From Synechococcus lacustris str. Tous (GTDB taxonomy: Bacteria > Cyanobacteriota > Cyanobacteriia > PCC-6307 > Cyanobiaceae), in the NCBI RefSeq assembly GCF_003011125.1, contig NZ_PXVC01000005.1, forward strand, positions 1-64,000: a DNA stretch of 64,000 bases. Reading direction: 5' to 3'. The translations under genes were made by a program, and so were the position numbers. Shown here one piece after another: positions 55,723 through 64,000 of the stretch. How positions within the stretch are numbered: position 1 is the stretch's first letter; every line of letters starts with the position of its first letter. Below the pieces are notes generated by a model that ran no database searches, was not told where the DNA came from, and was given only the letters and a program-made list of their open reading frames with translations.

Positions 55723-57069
55723 GTGGAGAAATTTGAACTCACGGAAAGCGCTGCCACCGGCAACGCCTCCCCAATGGTGCAATTGGCAGATCGCATCCTG
55801 CTGCAAGCTCTCGATAGCCAAGCCAGCGACATTCACATAGAACCCCAAGAAACTGAATTGCGGGTGCGCTTAAGGATCGATGGGGTGCTGCAAAACGCCT
55901 TTGAACCGCTGCCGGCCGGGCTGATTCCAGCCCTCACCAGCCGTTTCAAAATCATGGCTGATCTGGATATCGCCGAGCGGCGTTTGGCCCAAGACGGCCG
56001 CATCCGTTGTGGTTATCGGGGCCGCACCGTTGATTTCCGCATCAATTCAATGCCAAGCCGCTTTGGCGAAAAACTGGTGTTGCGCCTTTTGGATACCAGT
56101 GCAACCGAGCTCAACTTGGAGCAGCTCATTAATGATCCATTTGTGCTGGCGGAACTGCGGGAACTGGGCCGCATGCCCTACGGAATCCTGCTGGTAACAG
56201 GTCCCACCGGTTCCGGCAAAAGCACCACCCTTTATGGCTTGCTTGCAGAACGCAATCAAACGGAAATCAACATCTCAACGGTGGAAGATCCGATCGAATA
56301 CACCCTGGCTGGTGTTACCCAAACCCAGGTAAATCGTGAAAAGGGCTTTGATTTTGCCCAGGCCCTAAGGGCATTTATGCGACAAGACCCGGATGTGTTG
56401 CTGGTGGGCGAAACCCGCGACCTGGAAACCGCCAAAACTGCCCTTGAAGCTGCATTAACCGGTCACCTGGTGCTCACCACCCTGCATTGCAACGATGCCC
56501 CCAGCGCCATAGCCCGCCTAGGGGAGATGGGGGTAGAAACATTTTTATTGAGTGCAGCATTGGTGGGTGTGTTGTCGCAGCGCTTGCTGAGGCGCCTATG
56601 CAGCCACTGCTCTGAAACGCACGAGCCAGCTGGGGCAGACCTGGCAAGGCTGGGGTTCCTAGCGAGCCAAAGCAGTAAGCACAGCTTTCGCCGTGCTCCA
56701 AAAACAAACACTTGCCGCCATTGCGCTGGCCTTGGTTACCGCGGCCGTATTGGTGTATTCGAACTGATGCGCATCAATGAGCCAATGGCCGCGGCCATCG
56801 CCAAGGGTGCCAGCAGCAATGAATTGAGAGATTTAGCGATAGCAAATGGCATGCAAACGCTCTTGGGCAGCGGCCTACGCCTGGCCCAACAGGGCCTCAC
56901 CAGCCTTGAGGAAGTTGAACGGGTGTTGTTAACCGATGGGGGACTCCAGCAGGAGTTGCGTAGGCAACAAATAAACGGCGCCACCTGCAGGGGCTGCAAG
57001 GCCGGCCTTAAAAATGAATGGCTGGATTGCCCCTATTGCTTAACCCCGAGGGGAACACTGCAGCCATGA
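55723..57069 (+). CDS. pilB: PilB/GspE-family secretion ATPase, N-terminal domain missing, zinc-ribbon tail
   Basis: Motor ATPase for type IV pilus assembly or DNA uptake. Walker A GPTGSGKST, the Asp-box segment VEDPIEY, the Walker B-type DPDVLLVGETRD and the His-box TGHLVLTTLHC are intact. A four-cysteine zinc site (CSHC and CRHC) follows in the C-terminal domain. The core begins almost at once (LADRILLQALDSQASDIHIEP), without the extra N-terminal domain that makes usual PilB about 550-670 residues. I use GTG 55723, giving 448 residues; ATG 55774 is an alternative. The tail has a second CxxC pair (CRGC and CPYC), a zinc ribbon. Confidence 0.85.
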   Translation: MEKFELTESAATGNASPMVQLADRILLQALDSQASDIHIEPQETELRVRLRIDGVLQNAFEPLPAGLIPALTSRFKIMADLDIAERRLAQDGRIRCGYRGRTVDFRINSMPSRFGEKLVLRLLDTSATELNLEQLINDPFVLAELRELGRMPYGILLVTGPTGSGKSTTLYGLLAERNQTEINISTVEDPIEYTLAGVTQTQVNREKGFDFAQALRAFMRQDPDVLLVGETRDLETAKTALEAALTGHLVLTTLHCNDAPSAIARLGEMGVETFLLSAALVGVLSQRLLRRLCSHCSETHEPAGADLARLGFLASQSSKHSFRRAPKTNTCRHCAGLGYRGRIGVFELMRINEPMAAAIAKGASSNELRDLAIANGMQTLLGSGLRLAQQGLTSLEEVERVLLTDGGLQQELRRQQINGATCRGCKAGLKNEWLDCPYCLTPRGTLQP

Positions 57070-57081
57070 AGCCCATGGCCC

Positions 57082-58170
57082 ATGGCTACAACCCTTGATC
57101 CACTACTGAATGATTGGCTGCTACGGCTGCTTGCTGGTGGCGGCAGCGATCTACATCTATCCGCCAATGCACCCCCCTACGGCCGTTTTAATGGCTCGCT
57201 GGCAAAGATGGCAGAAACCAGCCTAAACAGGGTTCAAACAGGGCATTTGATTTGTTCTTTACTCACAACTAATCAAATAGAACAGCTCGAAAAAAACCTG
57301 GAACTAGATTGCGCCTATGAATTAAACGGCGCCGGTAGATTCCGGCTAAATGTATTTAAAGAGAAGGGTTGCTATGCAGCCTGCCTGAGGGCCTTGGGTG
57401 ATCGAATCCCAAGTTTTGAACAACTGGGGCTTCCCGCTGCGCTGCAGCAAATAAGCAAACGTCCAAATGGATTGGTGTTGGTTACTGGCCCAACGGGCTC
57501 GGGAAAAAGTAGCACCCTAGCGGCCCTATTAGAGTATATAAATCAAAATCAAGCAAGCCACATAATCACCATAGAAGATCCCATTGAATTCGTATATAAT
57601 TCTGCAAAAAGCTTAATTCATCAGCGTCAGCTTGGTGAGGATACCCACAGTTTTACAAATGCCCTCAGAGCTGCATTAAGGGAGGATCCAGATGTGATAT
57701 TAGTTGGTGAATTAAGGGATCTAGAAACAATTCAATTGGCAATTAGTGCCGCCGAAACTGGTCATTTGGTATTTGCAACCCTGCACACCAGCTCCGCAGC
57801 CCAAACGGTAGATCGCCTTGTTGATGTATTTCCGGCAGACCAGCAAAGCCAGATTCGCATGCAACTAAGCAGCAGCCTAGTGGCTGTTTTTGCCCAAAAC
57901 CTATGCAGAGCAGTAGAGCCCAAAAATGGCTGTTTTGGCAGGGTGATCGCCCAAGAAATTATGCTAAGAACCCCTGCCATTGCCAATTTAATCCGCGAGG
58001 CTAAAACAGCCCAAATATATTCACAACTGCAAACTGGCAATCAATATGGCATGCAAACAATGGAGCAATCGCTTGCAAATCTAGTAAATAGCGGCAAGAT
58101 TAGCCAGCAAGAGGCATTAAGGAAAACAAATAAATCAGCGGAATTAGAATATTTAATTGGGGGCAGCTAA
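57082..58170 (+). CDS. pilT: Type IV pilus retraction ATPase PilT
   Basis: Hexameric ATPase that powers pilus retraction for motility and DNA uptake. Walker A GPTGSGKS is at 136-143. The Asp-box segment IEDPIEF, Walker B-type DPDVILVGELRD and His-box TGHLVFATLHT are present. The N-terminal PAS-like domain (~1-110) is complete. 362 residues, ATG start. It begins 12 bases after pilB and its stop overlaps the pilC start (TAATG). Confidence 0.93.
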   Translation: MATTLDPLLNDWLLRLLAGGGSDLHLSANAPPYGRFNGSLAKMAETSLNRVQTGHLICSLLTTNQIEQLEKNLELDCAYELNGAGRFRLNVFKEKGCYAACLRALGDRIPSFEQLGLPAALQQISKRPNGLVLVTGPTGSGKSSTLAALLEYINQNQASHIITIEDPIEFVYNSAKSLIHQRQLGEDTHSFTNALRAALREDPDVILVGELRDLETIQLAISAAETGHLVFATLHTSSAAQTVDRLVDVFPADQQSQIRMQLSSSLVAVFAQNLCRAVEPKNGCFGRVIAQEIMLRTPAIANLIREAKTAQIYSQLQTGNQYGMQTMEQSLANLVNSGKISQQEALRKTNKSAELEYLIGGS

Positions 58171-59405
58171 TGGCTCCCAAAATATTTCTTTGCAGCCATC
58201 GCAGCCGCCAAGGCACTGAGCAGATTATTAAAATTAAAGCGAATAATGAATCAGATGCTAAAAGAATTTTAAGGCAGCGGGGCATCCTAGCTTTTGCCAT
58301 CAAAGAAAGCCTGGCTGAAAGCAAGCAATCAGCAAAGCCTCTGGGCATTAAATTAAATTTTGAAAAGCGCCCAGGGGTTAGGGAAAAAGCATTATTTGCA
58401 AATAAATTAGCAGCTTTGGTTGGCGCAGGACTGCCGATTATTCGCAGCCTTGATTTAATTACTAAACAACAAAAACAACCACTATTTAAAAGGGCCTTAT
58501 TAAATGTTTCCCTCAATGTGAATGGGGGCAACTCCCTTGGCGACAGCCTTAGGCAATGGCCCCAAGTATTCGATCCATTGATCGTAACAATGGTGGAGGC
58601 TGGCGAAGCCGGTGGGTTGCTGGAGGAGGTTTTGAAGCGCTTGGCAATGCTGCTGGAAAATAATGCAAAATTGCAAAACCAAATTCGCGGCGCCTTGGCT
58701 TATCCGATAACTGTGCTGATAATTGCTCTGCTGGTATTTCTTGGCATGACAATCTTTCTAATACCCACATTTGCAGATATCTTTAAAGAATTGGGTGCTG
58801 AACTACCTGCATTTACCGTATTGATGCTTAATTTTAGTGTGCTGTTGCGCTCGCCATTTGCGATTATATTTATGGCGCCAGTAATTGCTGGTTATTTTAT
58901 ATTGCGTCGCAGCCACGCAACCCCAGAAGGGCGGCTAAAAATCGATGGCTTTTTACTGCAATTACCGATCTTTGGAGAGCTGATTCAAAAAACGGATACC
59001 GCCCAGTTTTGTAGAACATTTAGCAGCCTTAGCAGGGCGGGTGTGCCGATACTAATGGGCCTTAAAATAGTTGCCGACAGTGTTGGTAATCGGGTACTTG
59101 CCAACGGGCTGGTTGCGGCGCGCCTAGGGGTGCAAGATGGCATTAGCTTAAGCCAAGCCCTCGGCCGTAGCCACTTATTCCCATCCCTTGCAATCAGTTT
59201 AATTGCTATCGGAGAGGAAACAGGTGAAATGGACGTGATGCTTTCCAAGGTTGCAGATTTTTATGAGGATGAAATCGCCATAGCTGTAAAAACAATTACC
59301 ACAATGTTGGAGCCAATGATGATTGTTGTTGTTGGCGCGATCGTGGGCTCAATTTTATTAGCTATGTACTTACCAATGTTTAGTGTATTTAATAAAATTG
59401 CTTAG
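58170..59405 (+). CDS. pilC: Type IV pilus inner-membrane platform protein PilC
   Basis: GspF/PilC family platform on which the ATPases act. Two homologous halves (~60-190 and ~265-395) carry long hydrophobic helices. The repeat-typical blocks LVGAGLPIIRSLDLI and LSRAGVPILMGLKIV start each half, and GEEAG/TGEMD-like turns (VEAGEAGG, IGEETGEMD) follow. 411 residues, ATG start overlapping pilT. The minor pilins and secretin genes are not in the window. Confidence 0.93.
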   Translation: MAPKIFLCSHRSRQGTEQIIKIKANNESDAKRILRQRGILAFAIKESLAESKQSAKPLGIKLNFEKRPGVREKALFANKLAALVGAGLPIIRSLDLITKQQKQPLFKRALLNVSLNVNGGNSLGDSLRQWPQVFDPLIVTMVEAGEAGGLLEEVLKRLAMLLENNAKLQNQIRGALAYPITVLIIALLVFLGMTIFLIPTFADIFKELGAELPAFTVLMLNFSVLLRSPFAIIFMAPVIAGYFILRRSHATPEGRLKIDGFLLQLPIFGELIQKTDTAQFCRTFSSLSRAGVPILMGLKIVADSVGNRVLANGLVAARLGVQDGISLSQALGRSHLFPSLAISLIAIGEETGEMDVMLSKVADFYEDEIAIAVKTITTMLEPMMIVVVGAIVGSILLAMYLPMFSVFNKIA

Positions 59406-61430
59406 TTAGGGGCTCCTGAATTGCGGCTGTTTTAGCAACCAACTACCCAGGGCGGCGCTGCCATAACCACTGAGGTGGTCATGGTCGGCATAGAGGGGCA
59501 GTGTGCCGCGCCAATTGCTGCAGGTTTTAGCATCACAAAATAAATTTATTGGATCAATTATTTGCAAACCCGGTAAACGCTTTTGCAAGCGCATTAGGCG
59601 TTCTAGGGCAGGTGCCCGATCGCTTTCAAAATCGGCACGCCTTTGGCTGCAATCCAGCTTGAGCTGTTGCTGCCAACCAAGGCATTGTTTACCAAGCACG
59701 TTGTAAACAGGCCAGGGGGCAAGCAAGCCAACCTGCACGCCACTGGCTTGCAATCCACGCAAGGCTGGCTCTAGGTGTGAACCCATCACGGGAGTGTTTG
59801 GGTTTACGTAACTTGCCACCTGCAACCGAGGCGAAAGGCGCGGCAAGCGCAAACTTGGCAGCAATAGGCGATCACCAGGCTTAGCCAGCCGTTTCACCAA
59901 TGCAAGCGATTGGGCCTCATAAACGGAGCAGCGGCCTGGATCAAAGCTGTAGGAAAGCAATGAACAACCGCCCATTCCCGGCGGTGTTACAACAAAACCC
60001 ACCAGGCCCGTCTTCGCTGCCACCAAGCTGCGCACCGCTGCCAGCAACGACCCGGCATGGGAATCACCCACCACAAATAAATGGCGGCGTTCTTCAGCAA
60101 TGGCTTTGCCCGTTGCCTGCACCATGGTGAGCTGCAGGGCCATCCCAGGCGCCAATTGCTCAATTTGGCTAGCGGTTAGGGCAGAAGCAATTGCATCATT
60201 ACTGGAAACATCCGCCGGCAATAGTTGTTGAATTGGCCTTGGATCATTGGCTGTCCAGGCATATTCTGAAAAAGTTGCCAAACCCAAAGGGGCCCGCAGC
60301 CGTTGCGCCTGGCTATCAAATAAAGCCAAACCAACTAAACCAAAGCCCCCCAACAAACCCAATCGAGCCAGGGAAGCACTCCTGCTCCAACCCAGTTCCA
60401 CAAAGCGATAGGAAAACCAGGTGAGTAGGGCAGTTGCAAGCAAAGCAACGGGCAACCAAAACCCAGATTGGCTGCCAAATAAATAACGGGCAAACACAAT
60501 GCAAGGCCAGTGATAAAGGTAGAGCGAATAGGAAACAGCACCCAAGGCCTGCAACCCATTGGATTGGGCCAAAACCGCCAAGGGCGTTCCAGCGCCAAAG
60601 CCAAGCAAAACAGCACTAGCCAACACCGGTAGAACCACACCTGGCATTGGGTAGGAGCCTTTATTGGAAAGCAAAGCAAAACTGAGCAACAGCAATAAAA
60701 GGGCAAAAACTTGAATCAAACCGGCAAACTTTTTAAATTTGGCCAACAACCGCTTAAACCTGCTCGTTACTCCCGCCAAAGCAAGCAGCACACCTGTGGC
60801 CAGCTCCCAAAAGCGACTAAGTGGTGATAGATAGGCCCGCTCCGCTGCAACTTGCGACCAGTGCCAGGCCAGCAAAAAAGAGGCAAACCAAAGCGCCCCT
60901 GCGGCAAGCCAAAAGTGCCAACGGCGCTCAGTTCGAACAAAAGGCAGAAATATCAGCGGAAAAATTAAATAAAATTGCTCTTCAATTCCCAAAGACCAAG
61001 TATGCAGATAAGGATTTAAATACTCATCTGGGCTAAAATAATTTGTTTGCTGTGATATAAGCTTTAAATTAGATACCCCCAATAAACCAGTGATCGAATA
61101 GCCGGAAAAGCTATGGAACAAGCGCTTGTCGTAAATCAAATAACTAATGGCTGCAATAATCAAAAGAGCAACCAATAACGGTGGCATTATTCGCCGCAAA
61201 CGCCGTTTAAAATAATCACTGAAACCCATTTCCCTATCTGGATCTTTAGCTTGCCTCGCAAGCAATGCATAGGTAACTACATATCCCGAGATAACAAAAA
61301 ATAGATCCACACCGCCGTAGCCACCAGGCAGTAAATCAGGGAATAAATGAAAGATGAGCACCGCCAGCACCGCCACACCACGCAGGGCTTGAATATCTGC
61401 GCGAAATGGCAACCTATGGCCTTGAATCAT
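59406..61430 (-). CDS. OafA-type acyltransferase fused to an SGNH domain
   Basis: 674-residue membrane protein. The N-terminal acyltransferase-3 domain (~8-350) has about ten membrane helices, opening with FRADIQALRGVAVLAVLIFH; H28 and the GGVDLFFVISGY block are hallmarks. The C-terminal domain (~430-670) is SGNH-type, with FVVGDSHAGS and DHDHLSGYGS (Ser, and the Asp-His pair). The combination O-acetylates surface glycans in known bacteria, but the acceptor here is unknown. ATG start overlaps the flavoprotein gene by 4 bases. Confidence 0.88.
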   Translation of the reverse strand: MIQGHRLPFRADIQALRGVAVLAVLIFHLFPDLLPGGYGGVDLFFVISGYVVTYALLARQAKDPDREMGFSDYFKRRLRRIMPPLLVALLIIAAISYLIYDKRLFHSFSGYSITGLLGVSNLKLISQQTNYFSPDEYLNPYLHTWSLGIEEQFYLIFPLIFLPFVRTERRWHFWLAAGALWFASFLLAWHWSQVAAERAYLSPLSRFWELATGVLLALAGVTSRFKRLLAKFKKFAGLIQVFALLLLLLSFALLSNKGSYPMPGVVLPVLASAVLLGFGAGTPLAVLAQSNGLQALGAVSYSLYLYHWPCIVFARYLFGSQSGFWLPVALLATALLTWFSYRFVELGWSRSASLARLGLLGGFGLVGLALFDSQAQRLRAPLGLATFSEYAWTANDPRPIQQLLPADVSSNDAIASALTASQIEQLAPGMALQLTMVQATGKAIAEERRHLFVVGDSHAGSLLAAVRSLVAAKTGLVGFVVTPPGMGGCSLLSYSFDPGRCSVYEAQSLALVKRLAKPGDRLLLPSLRLPRLSPRLQVASYVNPNTPVMGSHLEPALRGLQASGVQVGLLAPWPVYNVLGKQCLGWQQQLKLDCSQRRADFESDRAPALERLMRLQKRLPGLQIIDPINLFCDAKTCSNWRGTLPLYADHDHLSGYGSAALGSWLLKQPQFRSP

Positions 61431-62668
61431 TGCTTAAAGCCCGCCGCAATCGCCCCGCCTGCAATCCAGCCACTACTCCAACAGTGTTGAAAATTAAAAC
61501 CACCTGTTACCCCATCTATATCCATTATTTCACCGGCAAAAAACAAACCTGGTTGTTTACGGCTCTCCATTTTAACTAGATTTATTTCAGCTAGATCTAC
61601 ACCACCAGCAGTTACAAACTCCTCACCAAATGGCCCCCTGCCCAGCACTGAATAAACACTGCGTTGCAATATCTGTTGCAGCCGTTGTTCCCCCTGGCGA
61701 GATAACTCAGCCCAAGGCATGGCTGCATCTAGCTGGGCTTGATTAAGCAGGGCTAACCAAAGCCGTTTTTTAATAGCTAGCAACAGTTCAGGCCTGCCAT
61801 TAGCCAATTGCTTACGGGCTAAATCCAAGCGCGCCTGGCGCAATTGTTGCTGCAGGATTTGCGGATCAGCGCCTGCAGTCCAATCAACACGCAATTCAGC
61901 TCGATATTGATTTTGATGCAGGGCCCTGGCGGCAAAAGCGGTTAGCCGCAACAGGGCCGGGCCGCTTAAACCCCAATGGGTTATCAGCACCGTGCCCCGT
62001 TGACGAAAAATTTCAGCGCCCACATGCAATTCCAGCGGCACCAACCCCTGGGATACCCCAGCCAGCTCCCTTAAAAATTTGCCAGCCAAGCGCAGGGTAA
62101 AAAGCGACGGCACCGGCGCTATCAACCGGTGGCCTAGGGCCTGGGCCAATTGCCGGCCGCTGGGGTGTCCGCCGGTGGCAAGCAGCAATTTGGCGCAATG
62201 AAGCGGCTGCCCTAATCCCCGCCCCTTCAAGGCAAAACCACCGGAGGCCAGGGGCTGCACCGCCTGCAGTGCCCTTTGGCTGTGCAGTTCTACGCCAACG
62301 GCTTCAGCCCTGCGGCGCAGGGCATCAACAACCGTGGCTGAACTGTTGCTTGTGGGAAACATGCGGCCATCGGCCTCTTCGTGTAAGTCCACCCCCCGCT
62401 CACCAAACCAAGCCACTGCATCACCAGCAGCAAAGCGACTAAACGGACCCCGCAGCGGCTTTTCACCCCTGGGATAGTTAGCCACCAATTCCGCTGGATC
62501 CCAGCAGGCGTGGGTGAGGTTGCAGCGGCCGCCGCCGCTTATCCGCACCTTGGCCAAGGGTTCAGCTGTGGCTTCCCAGATCTGAACCTGCTGCAAACCT
62601 GCCTCAGCGGCTGTGATGGCCGCCATAAAACCGGCGGCACCACCACCTGCCACCACCAGCTCAGGCAT
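61427..62668 (-). CDS. BaiN/HI0933-family FAD-dependent oxidoreductase
   Basis: 413-residue flavoprotein of the family that includes E. coli YhiN and BaiN-like reductases. FAD motif GGGAAG lies at 8-13. VRISGGGRCNLTH is the family's signature, with FFAGEIMDIDGVTGGFN at the end. The activity of this subgroup is poorly defined. ATG start; its start overlaps the msrB stop by 8 bases and its stop overlaps the acyltransferase by 4, so the three genes form one transcript. Confidence 0.85.
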   Translation of the reverse strand: MPELVVAGGGAAGFMAAITAAEAGLQQVQIWEATAEPLAKVRISGGGRCNLTHACWDPAELVANYPRGEKPLRGPFSRFAAGDAVAWFGERGVDLHEEADGRMFPTSNSSATVVDALRRRAEAVGVELHSQRALQAVQPLASGGFALKGRGLGQPLHCAKLLLATGGHPSGRQLAQALGHRLIAPVPSLFTLRLAGKFLRELAGVSQGLVPLELHVGAEIFRQRGTVLITHWGLSGPALLRLTAFAARALHQNQYRAELRVDWTAGADPQILQQQLRQARLDLARKQLANGRPELLLAIKKRLWLALLNQAQLDAAMPWAELSRQGEQRLQQILQRSVYSVLGRGPFGEEFVTAGGVDLAEINLVKMESRKQPGLFFAGEIMDIDGVTGGFNFQHCWSSGWIAGGAIAAGFKQ

Positions 62669-63152
62669 CGGCCTTAAAAGTTAGGGCCACGCCGTTATTG
62701 CAATAGCGCTTACCGGTGGGTTTTGGACCATCGTTGAATACATGGCCTTGGTGGCCCCCACAACGGCGGCAATGGTATTCAGTGCGAGGCACGATCAATT
62801 TGAAATCCACTTCCGTATCCACTGCTTTTTGCAGCGGCGCCCAAAAACTTGGCCAACCGGTGCCGCTATCAAATTTTGTAGCACTGGAAAATAGGGGCAA
62901 TGCACAGCCGGCACAGAGATAGGTGCCCTTGCGTTTTTCTGCATTCAAGGGGCTGCTGAATGGTGCTTCGGTGCCTGCTTGGCGCAAAACCTTAAAAGCA
63001 CTGGCGGATAAACGCTCTCGCCATTCGGCTGGGCTTAGTTGCCAGGCGGGATCAACGGCAGAGGCGGCGGAGGCAGCGGCAGTTGGTCGCCAAAGCCCCA
63101 TGAAGGCGGCAGCCAGGGCCTGAAGCAAAGATCGACGTTGCCAATTGGCCAT
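62661..63152 (-). CDS. msrB: Peptide-methionine (R)-S-oxide reductase, exported
   Basis: Repairs methionine R-sulfoxide in proteins. Zinc ligands are C80, C83, C128 and C131, and the catalytic cysteine is C151 in RYCNNG; GTGWPSF is conserved. The N-terminus from ATG 63152 (MANWQRRSLLQALAAAFMG) looks like a twin-arginine signal, suggesting export to the periplasm or thylakoid lumen. 163 residues. Longer starts at 63170 or 63209 lack support. Divergent from the DusA gene by about 37 bases. Confidence 0.93.
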   Translation of the reverse strand: MANWQRRSLLQALAAAFMGLWRPTAAASAASAVDPAWQLSPAEWRERLSASAFKVLRQAGTEAPFSSPLNAEKRKGTYLCAGCALPLFSSATKFDSGTGWPSFWAPLQKAVDTEVDFKLIVPRTEYHCRRCGGHQGHVFNDGPKPTGKRYCNNGVALTFKADA

Positions 63153-63189
63153 TTTCAATAAATTGCACATCAAGCTGCAGCATGGGGTA

Positions 63190-64000
63190 GTGACCCCCTC
63201 AAGCGCCACTCCTAACCAGCACCCCGCCCACCGGTTCAGTGTGGCGCCAATGCTGGATTACACCGATCGTCACTTTCGAGTGTTGATTCGGCAGGTGAGT
63301 CGCCATGCGCTGCTCTATTCAGAAATGGTGGTGGCCCAGGCCCTGCACCATGGCGATAAGAGCAAACTGCTCAGCTTTGATCCGATTGAGAAACCCCTGG
63401 CTCTGCAATTGGGTGGCGACAGCCCTGAGCTGTTAGCTGCCGCTGCCGAATGGGCCCAGAAATGGGACTACAGCGAGGTAAACCTAAATGTGGGCTGCCC
63501 CAGCGCCAAGGTGCAACAGGGACGATTTGGCGCTTGTTTGATGGCGGATCCCAAGCGGGTGGCTGATTGTGTTTCCGCCATGGCTGAAGCCTCTGGTTTA
63601 CCGATCACGGTGAAACATCGCATTGGCATTGATAACCACGACAGCTATGCCGAACTACTCAATTTCGTAGATACCGTGGCTGCGGCTGGCTGCCAACGCT
63701 TCATTGTTCATGCCCGTAAAGCTTGGTTGGAGGGCCTTGATCCAAAACAAAACCGCACCGTGCCACCTTTGCGCTACGACCTTGTGCAAAAACTGAAACA
63801 AGATCGTTCTGATTTGATCCTGGAACTAAACGGTGGTTTAGAAAGTTTGGAAAGCTGCCAAACACATCTGCTTTGGGCCGATGGGGTAATGGTGGGCCGG
63901 GCGGCATACCACCACCCTTTGCAGTGGAACAGGGTGGATCAAGAGGTTTTCAACGACCTCGAGGCAATGCCAGCTCGAGCATCAACGGTATTGCGGGGCA
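63190..64000 (+). CDS. dusA: tRNA-dihydrouridine synthase (DusA-like), 3' end cut by the window
   Basis: FMN enzyme that reduces uridine in the tRNA D loop. The frame opens at GTG 63190 and stays open to the window end, showing about 270 residues of a family of about 330. RFSVAPMLDYTDRHFR is the family opening, VNLNVGCPSAKV holds the catalytic cysteine, and HARKAWLEGLDPKQNR and ADGVMVGRAAY follow, features that favour the DusA subgroup. The start is chosen as the first valid codon ahead of the conserved motif. Confidence 0.9.
   Translation, partial: MTPSSATPNQHPAHRFSVAPMLDYTDRHFRVLIRQVSRHALLYSEMVVAQALHHGDKSKLLSFDPIEKPLALQLGGDSPELLAAAAEWAQKWDYSEVNLNVGCPSAKVQQGRFGACLMADPKRVADCVSAMAEASGLPITVKHRIGIDNHDSYAELLNFVDTVAAAGCQRFIVHARKAWLEGLDPKQNRTVPPLRYDLVQKLKQDRSDLILELNGGLESLESCQTHLLWADGVMVGRAAYHHPLQWNRVDQEVFNDLEAMPARASTVLRG

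Noticed and set aside
1-64000. CRISPR arrays, insertion sequences or extra tRNA genes
   Set aside because: No spaced direct repeats, no transposase-like protein, and only the Gly(CCC) cloverleaf was recognised by eye.

Overview
This 64 kb window is a dense piece of a cyanobacterial chromosome, most likely from the picocyanobacterial Synechococcus/Cyanobium lineage. The evidence is a photosystem II PsbQ-type lipoprotein, the two sulfolipid genes sqdB and sqdX in tandem, a plastid-type Gap2 glyceraldehyde-3-phosphate dehydrogenase, Ycf23, a CYP38-like cyclophilin, a cyanobacterial-type LexA box and many small exported proteins of the kind found in picocyanobacteria. Base composition looks moderate (near half G+C by eye), with some A/T-richer stretches. 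No rRNA, CRISPR array, insertion sequence, integrase or prophage was seen. No gap between genes exceeds about 300 bases.

Layout. 1-6.3 kb: phosphoketolase (cut by the window edge) and acetate kinase, a GMC oxidoreductase, psbQ and a ThiO-like amine oxidase. 6.3-12.4 kb: uvrB, a small membrane protein, ycf23, tilS and RNase J. 12.4-20.2 kb: dapA and asd, divergent from tig-clpP-clpX, an LRAT/NC-domain protein and dnaX. 20.1-25.3 kb: an A/T-rich trio of membrane or exported proteins, a family 2 glycosyltransferase and a SpoIID-like protein. 25.3-30.4 kb: rpmI-rplT, a TPR protein, thiG and sqdB-sqdX. 30.3-36.8 kb: penicillin-binding protein 2 with two unknown genes, guaA, cbiD and a serine/alanine-glyoxylate aminotransferase. 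36.8-44.7 kb: an accessory-looking stretch with tRNA-Gly(CCC), umuDC behind a LexA box, a SNF2 helicase, an HNH endonuclease and several small proteins. 44.7-55.6 kb: pdxA, accB-efp, a lumenal-type cyclophilin, thiL, gap2, murC-murB, ybaB, rsgA, a TusA-like protein and dnaJ-grpE. 55.7-64 kb: pilB-pilT-pilC, an acyltransferase-SGNH protein, a BaiN-like flavoprotein, msrB and a dusA-like gene cut by the window end.

How the genes connect. Xfp and AckA turn sugar phosphates into acetate with ATP gain. Asd and DapA feed lysine and peptidoglycan synthesis, which MurC, MurB and PBP2 complete. ThiG, ThiL and ThiO-like proteins belong to thiamine synthesis. PilB, PilT and PilC are the motors and platform of a type IV pilus or competence machine. 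UvrB and UmuDC serve DNA damage responses.

The most striking anomaly is guaA. It reads through in one frame, but about 90 residues are missing, including the ATP-pyrophosphatase loop that GMP synthase needs. Other oddities are a UmuD that begins at the normal self-cleavage point, a ThiO-like gene with no ATG, GTG or TTG before its FAD-binding motif, a PilB-like ATPase without its N-terminal domain but with an added zinc-ribbon tail, and an 83-base antisense overlap between tilS and RNase J. I did not find a convincing new multi-gene defence or mobile system.
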